Translations under genes and position numbers: made by a program | Assembly (NCBI GenBank): GCA_021234155.1 | Contig: JAJEKV010000030.1 | Location: 2,974,751-3,038,750 of the forward strand | DNA from: Isoetes taiwanensis | Taxonomy: Eukaryota; Streptophyta; Lycopodiopsida; Isoetales; Isoetaceae | Reading direction: 5' to 3' | DNA: 64,000 nucleotides | The notes under the pieces: model-generated | Databases searched by the model: none | What the model was told of the DNA's origin: nothing | What the model saw: the letters and a program-made list of their open reading frames with translations, nothing else | In this document: piece after piece, positions 10,601 through 20,510 of the stretch | How positions within the stretch are numbered: the first letter of the stretch is position 1 | Layout: every line of letters begins with the position of its first letter

Positions 10601-10830
10601 AGCACTATCCGGACTTCATGCGGGAATCTCAGGGCCGCACCATCAACGATGCTATCAACTCCGCTCTCGGCGGTAAGCTTGAAGGCTTGATTTGCCGAGA
10701 ATCATGTTCTAGAGGGGTAGATGCATCGTATCTTATAATAATAACCGATGATGAGATCACCTTGGTGTTCTCTAGGACGTGGTGTATTGTTGATGTTGGC
10801 ATGACCGCGCATTGCTTGAAAAGCATCTAG
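7681..10830 (+). pseudogene. pol: Pol: reverse transcriptase, RNase H, integrase and chromodomain
   Basis: One frame runs from 7681 to 10830 with only two in-frame TAG stops (8116-8118 and 8968-8970). [48 protein letters not shown], and the catalytic box as FFDD (8335-8346), where Tyr is usual in the first position. RNase H: ATDAS at about 8788, DQELLAV, and DTDHQSL just after the second TAG, keeping the D-E-D residues. Integrase: HHCC zinc finger (HDTHNSPIAGH to CQVCQQTK), DDE residues at about 9589 (TMDFIVG), 9772 (VSDRDPKF) and 9904 (RIIEDML). The stretch between HP and RVNR is corrupted at codons where Gln is usual. A GPFKI box follows at about 10300. The chromodomain is described separately. 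The two TAGs could be deaminated codons. Confidence 0.92.
10468..10620 (+). other. Chromodomain at the integrase C terminus
   Basis: After the integrase C-terminal domain and FHVSLLKQH, the protein continues with VPEALLDRAYKQTRR, then MLQYLVKWKHLPVEDATWV and a helix (DLEKHYPDFM). The YLVKWK...ATW pattern is the chromodomain core with its aromatic residues. In chromoviruses this module is known to direct integration toward particular chromatin marks. Here it occurs in the same element as an H3-like protein. Confidence 0.88.
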
Positions 10831-10970
10831 TAAATAGACTGCGTTCATTTCGGCTATACGGGGAACTGAACCATTCCTTATGCCGCAATGAATTGCAAGC
10901 CATAGACATGATAGGTCCCCTTCTAGATACATTTTCTTTTATTTATAGGGGGTGGTCCCTTCAACCACAA

Positions 10971-11123
10971 TGCCACGGTTCTATTGCGACAGCAATAGAA
11001 CCGACATTCCTTGGATGGGGACGTCCCTTTGTCACTCCTCCTATTTATTCAGCCTCTCTTCATTGTTCTGTCATCGGCGTTCTCTTGAGCTAGTTTTCTC
11101 CTTCTTCTCTATCCTATCAGTTT
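10971..11123 (+). repeat. Dispersed promoter-like head, copy 1
   Basis: Begins TGCCACGG and contains a perfect 11-bp hairpin (GGTTCTATTGC/GCAATAGAACC, 10977-11002, loop GACA). A conserved GACATTCCTTGGATGGGG stretch follows, then a TATA-like CCTATTTATTC and a long C/T leader. The same module recurs at 17118-17271 and, diverged, on the minus strand from 24673. The order hairpin, TATA, pyrimidine leader suggests a small LTR or Pol II promoter. Confidence 0.6.
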
Positions 11124-14100
11124 TCTCATCTCCTCCTAGTTTCATCATCTCTAGTTTCATCCATCGCTCTTCTAGCTTTGTGTTAGAGACTTATCCGTGC
11201 CTAGGTTATACACGCACGCTTCTGCCCTGCATCCAAAACTTTGTCTTTTTCAACTTATGTTTAGATCCGGGCCGGTGTTTTTCTCGGAGAGATTTACCTC
11301 CAAATACTTCTTTGGCGGGATGGCATTTTTCCAATCGACTTGCATCCGACAGCTTTCCGGTATGAGATCGTATTTTTACTCACTAATTGATTGTTTTATG
11401 CTTAGTTTTTCTTTGTGTTTCCTTCTGGACGGAGCTATTCTTTGCTTTCGATGCTTGGTCGCCTTTAGGTTCGCATTGTGTTTTGGGCCTCCGATTCAGG
11501 ATTGCTAGCATGATTCATCAAGATCGGTTAGTTTCTCTGTTTACTGATTGTTGATGGTTTTATCCGGTGCTTCTGTATTCCTATTTATTGTGGTTTTCCC
11601 TATTTGTTGTTGGTTATCTCCTGTCTGATATGCCGCAGCCGATTCGTCTGCCAATAAGAATTGAAGTTTGAGTTCCCTTATTCTGTTGTTTCTTCGGGAG
11701 TTGTTCCACGACCCAGACGGGCCGTTTCTTTTGCCCTATTCCCATATGTTTGTTCCAGTTTTGCTTGCTCGAATCTGTTCTCCAGTTGCCTTGCTTTGTC
11801 CAGATTCATGCCCAACCGGGGCTTTTTCCTTTAACCGTGAACTGTTGTCTTGTATGGGTCGCTTTTTCTGGTCCTCTGTCCTTTACGATTCACCAATAGT
11901 GATAGCTTAAGCTCCCCTGACGGGCTGGGTTTCTTCAGCTGCATAGACGTCATCATCCTCTGCCTCTGAACATCTAGTTTCTGGCTCTGTTTCCTGTTGC
12001 TTTAACCCGGATTCTTGCTTGAAATCGTAGCCTCCCGTCTTCCTGATTTGATCCTGGCGCCTTCTTGCTTAACCTGTAGATTCTTCTGTCTTGTTAAATG
12101 TCTTGTTAAAGCAGGCTGCGCTTCTATAAGATTCTACATTTGTTTTTACGGCTTGCAGCTTCCGTTTTTGTGTTTTCATGGTTTATGATGGTTTATGATG
12201 TAAATCAGATTGGCATCCTCAAATGTTATCAGGGAATCGGTGGCCACCGCCTTTGCACACTTCATAGTTTTGGCATGCCATCTTAGGTTGGGCGTAGCCA
12301 GTCATAACCTCTTCCATTATAATATGCTTTATGCTTTATGTTATTTAATTTTTTACTAAAATGTCTGAGTGACGTTTTGTTGGTGGCCGTTTGTTATCTA
12401 ATGTGTTTGTTTTGTTTGTGCGAAAGCAGGATTTCAACATTTTCCTTTTTCTTCTTCAAGCAATTTTTTGATTTATCAAGTTCATTTTGTGTCTCCACGG
12501 GGGCACTTATTTGGCCTCCCCCTTGCGCCACTCTCCATATTCTCCCTTTCTTTTCTATAGGTCGGGCTTTGGAATAGATTTTCCCATTGGAACGTATGGG
12601 TGGAGGTTTTAGTTCTTTTGGAAACGTAGGGATGGAGGTCATTTCAGGTACATATCGGACGATTTTATAGTTATGGCTATTTGGTTGTTTCAAGTATTCT
12701 TTAGTACGTTAAAGGTCGTTTCAATTTCACGAAACCTTTGTAACGGGATTTTTTCTCCTTTTGTTTGCATCGCTTTGAGTGTTTTACGGTTCTTTATATT
12801 TTCACCATCTGGCAAAGATAGTTTCCACATTCGCCTTTCATAGAAACATAATGATGTCACATTTGTACTTTTTGCGGTTGATCGAGCTTTTTCTACCAGT
12901 TGGTTGGTTGGACTCCTCTTTGTCTTCTTCTTGGAGGTTCTTGCCATGTTTTGGTGCTACTATTTGGCATGGTTGTTTCTCATTCCATCCTAGCTTTGCT
13001 GGTCCTCTCCCATATTTACATGCAGTTTGTTTGTAGATTCGATTTGCTATACTTTTGATGCTGACATTTGGCATGATATTTTTAACACCTCTAACATAAC
13101 TATTAGAGGTCTTGCCCCATAGACGACTGTTTATCTTTTCCTAATTTTTCGTATTTCATGGTGTGATTCCACTTGTTGATTTCTTTGGAAGTATTGAAGA
13201 GCCTAGTGCTTTTGCAATTTCCCTATGATATACAGGTGTATGTGAGCTATGAATTTCTATTTATATTGTTATTTGACTTGGCCACTCATGGTACATCTTG
13301 ATGATTAGTCCTGCTACGTAGTCATGGTGGGTTGGTATTCATGGTGAGTGGTTGTCCACATTCGGTCACCCATACTTGCCAGATGTTGTTCCATTTTTTG
13401 ACATTCTTCATAGTTTCATTTAATGCATGTTGGTTTGTTCTTGGATATTACATCCATGTTTCTCTAGTTCGTATTTTCGGTTGGCTATGAGTACTTTCCA
13501 TTGTCCAAGTTCCATTGTTCTGGTTCAAGATTGTTTTTTATTGTTTTATTCCTTGTTTTTTGATATGTTATGTAGCGATGTTTCCTAGTTCCCTTAATGG
13601 CCTAGATGTTTGACCATGTTACCTGCTCCAGGATTTATGCTCTCATGTTCTTCCTCCATCAACCACTCCTTTGCTCCATTAACTCACCATTGTATGTTCG
13701 TTGGCCACTTTGTCTGATCATTATCTTAGTGAGAATCCAGCGAGCGTATCTTATCTCAACCAAGATTATGATTCTCGTTTTTCTCATTATCTGATTGTCT
13801 TTTGCCATTTTGTCAGTTAGCTTTTCTGAGAATTGAACCCACCGCTACATCTGGTCTCGTTTTTGTTCCCATCTTTGTCGTGGATATTGATAATTTTCTC
13901 GTTTTTACATGTTGGTTGATTCTGCATTGACGTTCTTGTTGTGTTCACTTTGCAGACATTTTTTGATGATGCGTATTTGGCCCATGGTTCATTTTATCGT
14001 CGCATATATTTCTCATTCTCCAGCATGAAATGATGCATTTTGGATTTTGGTTTGGCTAAACGGTTGCATTATTTGGTAATCTTAGCCTTTTGGTTGCCAT

Positions 14101-15081
14101 CTAAGTTGCATGGGTTTGCAAAATCATTGTTTTAGCTTTGTTGCTCGCTACTTGGACTATTTGGGCTATTATGCATCGTGGATTATATCTTTGCTCTGCT
14201 AGCTAATTTCAGTTCTCTGATATTTTCTTTAGCTATTTTCCAACTATCTTGGCTCATCTCCTTCTGGTTATCTTATTTTTGCACTCACACATCAAGGTTC
14301 TTTAGCTCTAGTTAGCCCCTTTAGGCCTTTGCCACATTAATCCTTTAACTTTGTTCCTCTCTATCTTCTGGATCTTTTGTACTTCATATGCCCCATTCCC
14401 TTCCTTTTGTTCTTGATTTAGCCCATTGCTTCTTCTCGTCCATTATATATTATATTAGCCCTTCACTTCGTGTGGATTCTTTCTTCTAACATGTTTATTG
14501 TAGTTGCCCCTTCAAGCATGTGTTATCAAATATTCCATATGGGTCATATTTAATACTCGGTTTTACTCGCCTGGTTTGTGTATTTGCACCCTTGGCCCTT
14601 TTTCCCCCAATTTGCTGTGGTCTTGTCTTCTCCCGTTCTTGCTTCGGTTGTAGCTCGATTTTAGTTTCTAGTTATTTCATAAGCTTTTTAGCATCTAGCT
14701 ATTTTTTGGTAAGTAGGTTCTTTCTCCCATTTTTTCTTCAGTTCTTACTCTCTAGTTACTTTGTTTTTTCATGAATTTTTCTGTATCTATCTAGTTTTTA
14801 GTTAGCTCTATACTTCATGAGTTCCATCTCTTGTTGAGCTTTTTTATCCAGGACTGTTCTCATCCACTACTCTCCTTTTTTAGGCATCTTTAGTCATGCT
14901 TGATATCCTTTAGGGGTGCTTTGTGACCAGCTTTGAGATTAATTCTTTGTTGGGGGGGTGCATTGGTTGCCGTTGTACGTAGTTAGATGATTGTTTTTGT
15001 TTGGCGATACGATTGTATTGTCTCCATCTTTGTTCATCCTTCTTCGATAAGTTGGATATACTTCATATTCAGTTGCTTCTA

Positions 15082-15258
15082 TTGGCCTTGGTGCTCTCGT
15101 TTAATATGCATTATTTGGCGTTTTATAAAGTTATGGCTATGATTAAATCTAGCATATATTTTGCTATCCTTACAAGTTAGGTTCGGTTGTACGTTTGGCC
15201 TTGGTGCTCTCGTTTAATATGCATTATTTGGTGGTTTTTTATAAAGTTATAGCTATGG
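15082..15258 (+). repeat. Direct duplication of about 62 bp
   Basis: The stretch starting TTGGCCTTGGTGCTCTCG at 15082 and running into TATAAAGTTATGGCTATG is repeated at about 15194-15258 with a few changes. It is a local tandem duplication inside the T-rich region. Confidence 0.75.
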
Positions 15259-15696
15259 TTCGTCTAGCACCATGACACTCCGTCCACGCTACTCAAACCA
15301 TTATTCGCTTAACCCGTTTATTATCTTTGATCATGGTGTCCATTTTATCTCTCTTTGTCTTGCGTTGTGTCGTTTCTTAGTATTGCCATCAATATGTATT
15401 GCTTAGTTGCTCCCTCTTTCTTGATTATCCTATGTTATGCTTGCTCCCTTACTCGTGTATTCCTTATTGCCCTTTGTACCGCTGGCTCTCTCTTTCATGA
15501 CACCTTTCGTTCTGTTCGCCTAAAATTGCTCTTGTTGTCTGGCTTTCCCCATGGTTCTTTGGGCTTATTGCTCCCTTTCTCCTTTCTAGCTACGTCAGTT
15601 CAGCCTTATCATAACCTTTGTTGACGTGGTACTCTTTAATCCATCAATTCTCTTCTTTCGTTACTATTGTTGCTGTTGTTACTGCTGTTGTGGTTT

Positions 15697-15759
<63 letters not shown>

Positions 15760-15784
15760 TATTGTTGTTGTTGTTGTTGTTGTT

Positions 15785-15829
<45 letters not shown>

Positions 15830-15830
15830 T
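15697..15830 (+). repeat. (GTT)n microsatellite
   Basis: About 44 GTT units, broken twice by TTTT (near 15758 and 15782). The poly-Val, poly-Leu and poly-Cys reading frames (and poly-Gln, poly-Asn and poly-Thr on the other strand) are products of the repeat, not genes. Confidence 0.97.
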
Positions 15831-17078
15831 GTCACATTCATGGATTTGTTTGTTTTTGTCTCAACACTCTCTTTCTCATCTTTTGCTGCACTTAGTCCGG
15901 TTTATCACAGTTGTCCTTTTTGCTTTAGGTTCTGTTTCTTTTCTTGATATTATCATTCCAGTTATTATGTATTCCCTGGACATGTTTTTGCTATTCTAAT
16001 CCATCCATTTGTCATTGCTTCATTATCTAAATGTGCCTTTTTCCCTCCTTTGCTCATCTCTTTTCCATATTTTCCTTTTTTCCCAGTACTTGGTGCCTTT
16101 TTCTCCATTTGTTCCAGTCTATCAGTCGATTTGTTTGTTTCTAGGTGTTTTATATTGGGTCACTTGGGTCAGTTGGGTGTTTGTTTCTATGTCTTTCGCA
16201 TTGATCCTTTGTTGTCTCTATTTGTGGATTTCTCCACTTGTTCCATGTGTCCCATCAGCTTCATTTGTGCATTCTATTTTGTTGCAGTGACCTCTGTAGA
16301 CTCGTTCCTCCCTTTCTTTATTCCACATTTTCAATCGCTTTTATTAGATTCTACATGCTTCATTATGGGTTTGGTGCGCTCCATTTACTATACACTCCTC
16401 ATTATCTCGGTAGCTCCATTTTGATATCATTTCTCTATTTTCTTTGTGTTTGCATTGTTTCCTTAATTTATTTTCTTCAGCTTATTGTTTCGTTTAACTC
16501 TAGTGACTTTATTACTATATTAGTCACATTGGTTCCTTCTTTGGTTTCTCTGTCCTCTTGCTCTTTTCCTATTGCTAGTTAGGATAGTTTGCTTTGATAG
16601 TATCTTTGTTAGTGTAGTATTTATTGGACATTAGTCATTTGAGATCGTTACTTTCATGATGATTTCATGTTCGTGGCTCTGTCCGCTGTTGTCCCATAAG
16701 TTCCTTCCCTCATCTCTTACTGCATTTTTCCATTGTCTTCTTCATTCTTATGTTCCCCCTTCCATATCTCATAGCATTCCTCCATCGTGTTCTCCTTCAT
16801 TTTTATTTATCCCATTGTTTGCATTCCGGCATTACTTGCTTTTTCTGCTTCCTCATTATTCCTTTGTCTCTGTCTTCTCTTTATCCCCTTTTTCCTCCAT
16901 TTTTTCTTAGTTTCCTCTTCCTTCGTGTTTACTCTGATTGCCGTCAGCTTTATCTATGCATTCTTTTCCAGTGACCTTGTAGACTCGTTTCTCCCTTTCT
17001 TTATACTATATTTCTCTTTAGCTTCTCGTCCTTTCAGTTTCCATGCTGCGTAGTTTTTTGAGTTTGTTCCTCTTCTAT

Positions 17079-17117
17079 CGGCCAGTATATGCCTATCATA
17101 GGACCCATCCTAGGAAT
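17079..17117 (+). repeat. 39-bp direct repeat, left copy
   Basis: Begins CGGCCAGTATATGCCTATCA and is identical to 18055-18093. The two copies bracket a 937-bp segment that starts exactly with promoter-like head copy 2. Confidence 0.9.
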
Positions 17118-17271
17118 GCCCGCGGTTCTATTAAGCGACAATAGAACCGACATTCCTTGGATGGGGGCGCCCCTTTGTCACTCCTCCTATTTATTCAAAT
17201 TCTCTTCATTGTTACGTCGCCATGCGTTCTCTTGAGCTAGTTTTTCTCCTTCTTCTCTATCCTATCGGTTT
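17118..17271 (+). repeat. Dispersed promoter-like head, copy 2
   Basis: Same module as 10971-11123: hairpin with GGTTCTATT and AATAGAACC arms, the GACATTCCTTGGATGGGG block, CCTATTTATTC and a pyrimidine leader. Homology stops near 17271, and the sequences that follow the two heads are unrelated. Confidence 0.65.
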
Positions 17272-17450
17272 CCCTCACCCTCCCTCCCTTGGCGGTTTTT
17301 CATTTGATCATGTTCAAGTATTTCTTTTTTTCTATGTCCTTTAAATTTGCATTCTTTATTTCCTCCGGCTTTGTTGCCTTTTGAGGCATACTTATTGGTT
17401 TACTCTTTCTCGGCATGGCACTAGTATTTTTATTTATTTATTCATTTATG

Positions 17451-17700
17451 CTTTCTCTTGGTGTGGCTTTGTAGCCTCAGGTCAATATTTATTATTCATG
17501 TTTTCTCTCGGTGGCTGCTTGTTGCCTCAGGGGTCATATTTATTGTTTTTCTCGGCGGGCGCCAGAGCCTCCCCGGTGACGGCACTAATCGGTTGTTTTT
17601 TTCCGCGATGGTCATTCCGCGGGGCCGGTTCCGATTTGTCGGTTGTTGTTTCTTTCTTTCGGCGGGCCACGAGCCTCCGAGTCTTCTTGCCTATGGCATC
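17451..17700 (+). repeat. Degenerate tandem repeats of about 50 bp
   Basis: The pattern TTTCTCTYGG followed by a GCCTCAGG-like or GAGCCTCC-like core and a T-rich end appears about four times in a row. The repeats are loose and lie inside the 937-bp insert. Confidence 0.45.
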
Positions 17701-18054
17701 TAACTCATTGACGGATTATTTTTCTTTCAGCCTTGATTCTGCAGGATTGTTTAAGGCTTTGTGGTTATCATGGTGCGTGGGGTCGTGCTTCAACTGTTTG
17801 CTTGGGTTTCCTCAAAAACCTAAGAAGGCGTGGTTCTTCTTCCCGATGAGGCAGTCACCGGGTCTTCTCATCTTTGCATCGACCAAGTGGCGGATTAAAC
17901 CATTTTTTATGTTGTATTCTTCAGTTTTGATCATGCTCTCGATGATTGTCTAGTTTCGGAGCATTTAAAGTTCATATTTTCAAGTTTATCTATCCCTAGT
18001 GAGGGATCCATTTGTACTCAATGTTTTACAAAGCTCAATGAGAACACCACTTCA

Positions 18055-18093
18055 CGGCCAGTATATGCCTATCATAGGACCCATCCTAGGAAT
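18055..18093 (+). repeat. 39-bp direct repeat, right copy
   Basis: Identical to 17079-17117. It marks the right edge of the 937-bp segment. Confidence 0.9.
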
Positions 18094-18454
18094 CTAATCA
18101 TATTATTGACCTACGGGTATATTGACGTGTGCAGGCCAGTGAACAGATCGTCACCTGCCTTGTATAGAGGGTTGCTGATGACCCAACTTTTCCCGTATTG
18201 ATTTTGTCTACATGTGTGACTTTTGTTGTCTATGATGTTTTAAATCGGACTTTGGTCCTAAACTCTCTCATGATAAGTTTCTATAAGGCACTTTGATGCT
18301 TCAACCTTGATACTTTCAACTTCAATGTATTACTGTCTGAAATGTTATAATTTCAACGTATTCGTATTATATTTTTACCTTCATTTTCTAATTGAGTTCT
18401 TTAAGTATATGTTTCCGATTAACTAACCCCAATGCTGAGGACAGCATTATTTTT

Positions 18455-18467
18455 AAGGAGGGGAGAA
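18455..18467 (+). other. Polypurine tract of the chromovirus
   Basis: AAGGAGGGGAGAA lies immediately before the TGTGACG start of the 3' LTR. This is the expected plus-strand priming site for Ty3/gypsy elements and fixes the LTR border. Confidence 0.9.
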
Positions 18468-20114
18468 TGTGACGTTCCGCGTATTTATACGGTCCACGTC
18501 ACGTATTTATATGGGACACGTACAAATACACGCACGTCACCCTCTATAAATGTACGCCACCATGGGGGTATTGGAATAGGGGGGTTACTCTAAAAAGGAT
18601 TAAATTAGCTATGCTAATTTAACACATTAAATATAATAACCTATAACTTAGGAAATTAAGACTAAATAGAATTAATTAGGCTAATTACTATTTGGGAAGG
18701 TGCCACCTGCCCCAATCGATTGGCCAAGCATGGGGGTTTCCAAGTTAGGCTGTCAACCTGATCCCAATCCCTGTGTTGACTCCCTCAATTCGGCCAAAGA
18801 AGGAGCAGGAGCTGAGCGCCATCATACCTGTCAGAGCAAGTCGAACCTGTGAAGCAAAAGGCTGAATCCTCAAAGTCCCAAGAGATGGAAGCACCCCATG
18901 GTAACGAGTCCAGCCAGAACTCAGGTGGGTGGCTAGGATAGCCGTGAATTCTAGATAACGCCCCTATTGGGCCTTGGTTGTGTTCGTATCTCTGTTCTCT
19001 TTGTGTTCAATCATAGAAACTAACCCTTGATTGTTAAAGAAAGTTCTCTTTTTATTCGATTCTGGTTCTTACTCTGAAAGGATGGATTGTTAGTTCTTTG
19101 TTTAATCTTACTCTGAAATGAGGGGGGGATTACGGGGTAGAGACCTCTGAACAGGTGTATTGTAGTATGCTCCTAGATAGCTACTGTAGAGTCCCATTAG
19201 TTGCGACAGGCACAAGAGCCCACCGGGTCCTAGATGCTATGGTCTGGCTTAGCACCGCACAAAGGAACACAAAGGGTGAAGTGGGGGTGGGGTCTTGCAC
19301 CTAACATACAAGGCTCACGAGACTCCTACAAAGGTGAGCTAGGCCCGATGGCCCGTCCGCGTGGGGCGGGTATGGGTCCGACACTCCCCAGGTGTAGAGG
19401 TGTGACCCGCATGGGGCACCTTTGCACTTTGAGTAGATTTAGGGTGAGTAAGTTCGGGTGCGGATGCGGGGGTCGCTGATGCGCACGTATTCTCTAGCTC
19501 ACCCATGGAACCACCGTGATTACGGAAGGGGGCGCCTCCCAGGCACCTGCCTCATCGGACCAGGCGTCATGAACCTGGAGTAGGCTCAGAGGGTGATACC
19601 CTGAGCTTGCGTCTCCGGAAGGCTATAGCGAAGCCATAGCATGAATTGACCCATCTGCAAAGTGTGCACAGGAGGGGCGGATGGAGTGGACAACCCTAGC
19701 CGATGTTCTATGCCGATAGACGCCATGCCAAGACTTCGGTCTGCTGATCTCTTGAGGCCCAGTAGTCAATATCCTCATTGGAGTCCGTAGGGGTAGAACA
19801 CCGGGTTTGGGCGTTTTCTTAGGTTTAGATGCATATTCTATGCAGATGGTATTTGGATGGATGCGCCACCCTTCGTGGTGGTTATTTATGTATATTTGTG
19901 CTGTGTGCTAACCCTTGTATTCATGCTTCCGCGACGTAGGAGTCCCATTGAAGGCGTGGGCCGAATGACCCCTTCGTGTCCTTCTTTCGGGCATCATTTC
20001 ATAGATGACCCGAAACAGACGGAGGGCCCTGCTCATGGTGGGATGATCGCCATGGGAGGGGAAAGTCCCCGTATGTATACGGCCGAGGGTCGTATATATT
20101 CTGGGAGCGTCACA
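18468..20114 (+). repeat. 3' LTR of the chromovirus (complete, 1647 bp)
   Basis: Starts TGTGACG after the polypurine tract and ends CACA at 20111-20114, matching the 5' copy end at 1407. The first 224 bp are the U3 promoter, with paired ACGT boxes and a TATA box at 18544. No gene is supported inside it. Confidence 0.93.
18480..18551 (+). promoter_or_regulatory. LTR promoter: paired ACGT modules and TATA box
   Basis: Two 20-bp modules, CGTATTTATACGGTCCACGT (18480-18499) and CGTATTTATATGGGACACGT (18502-18521), lie 22 bp apart. They are followed by more ACGT cores and CTCTATAAATG at about 18542-18552. ACGT cores are typical binding sites of plant bZIP and bHLH factors. The TATA box would start the retrotransposon transcript. 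Confidence 0.6.
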
Positions 20115-20176
20115 ACTATGGTCAAAATTTTATGGCTGAATACAAGAAGAAGAAAGACGCCCCAGAAAAAAGGCCG
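20115..20176 (+). pseudogene. C-terminal end of an interrupted reading frame
   Basis: Directly after the 3' LTR a frame reads YGQNFMAEYKKKKDAPEKRP and then TGA. The Lys-rich, stop-terminated tail looks like the end of a protein whose upstream part lies left of the window, split by the retrotransposon insertion. It is short, so this is a suggestion only. Confidence 0.3.
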
Positions 20177-20510
20177 TGAAGTGCCTTTGTGTTTTTTTCA
20201 TATGTATAATATTCTTTAATGTAATGGCTTTCCTTATAAGCTTCATCTCTTAGTCCATTTCTTTCTTAGAAGCCTAGGTTCGCACTTTGTATTTTTCTTT
20301 TTTTTAAGGTTATACGTGCGCAGTAAGCATTGTGCTTTTTTTTGTACATACTAGTTTTCGCGTCGTGTGATCCAACCCTAAAATGTACGGACAAATCTCC
20401 CCACAACGGCTATGTCCCCTTTCATAATCAACAACGGCTACTTGAGTTCAGAAGTGACAGCACCTTACCGCTCCTAAATATCTCCTTGCATTCGTCGTCT
20501 GCTTCGCCAT
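20177..20510 (+). other. AT-rich intergenic stretch, no gene seen
   Basis: T-rich DNA with several poly-T runs, then a less biased part leading to the ATG near 20511. Nothing codes convincingly. Confidence 0.5.

Larger units (their letters stand above)
10831..18454 (+). other. 7.6-kb pyrimidine-rich non-coding region of the retrotransposon
   Basis: Between the pol stop and the polypurine tract there is no convincing gene. The plus strand is strongly T-rich and A-poor for about 7 kb (roughly 11.0-18.0 kb), with endless T/C runs. The ORFs here are short and rich in Phe, Leu, Ser and Cys, as expected from T-rich DNA, and I reject them. The stretch holds two copies of a promoter-like head (10971 and 17118), a (GTT)n tract, local duplications and a 937-bp insert; these are listed separately. 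Large 3' spacers of this kind are seen in some giant LTR elements, but the composition bias is striking. Confidence 0.7.
1..20114 (+). mobile_element. Ty3/gypsy chromovirus LTR retrotransposon, 5' end cut by window
   Basis: A full-structure LTR retrotransposon on the plus strand. The order is partial 5' LTR, primer-binding site, three extra 5' ORFs, gag, pol with a C-terminal chromodomain, a 7.6-kb non-coding region, polypurine tract and 3' LTR. The sequence at 1-1407 repeats at 18692-20114, and the 3' copy extends 224 bp further upstream, so that much of the 5' LTR lies outside. Total size is about 20.3 kb, roughly double a usual chromovirus, because of the 5' cassette (2175-5685) and the 3' spacer (10831-18454). 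PR-RT-RH-IN order places it in Ty3/gypsy, and the chromodomain places it in chromoviruses. I cannot assign a clade with certainty. The 5 bases after the 3' LTR are ACTAT (20115-20119); the matching target duplication would be left of the window. Coding parts carry stops and shifts, some possibly sequencing error. Confidence 0.93.

Noticed and set aside
15618-15999. Poly-Val, poly-Leu, poly-Cys and poly-Gln ORFs
   Set aside because: Translations of the (GTT)n microsatellite in different frames.
11000-17953. Many membrane-like ORFs in the T-rich region, including one of 190 codons at 17381
   Set aside because: T-rich DNA encodes Phe, Leu, Ser and Cys in every frame. No ORF has a motif or unbiased composition.
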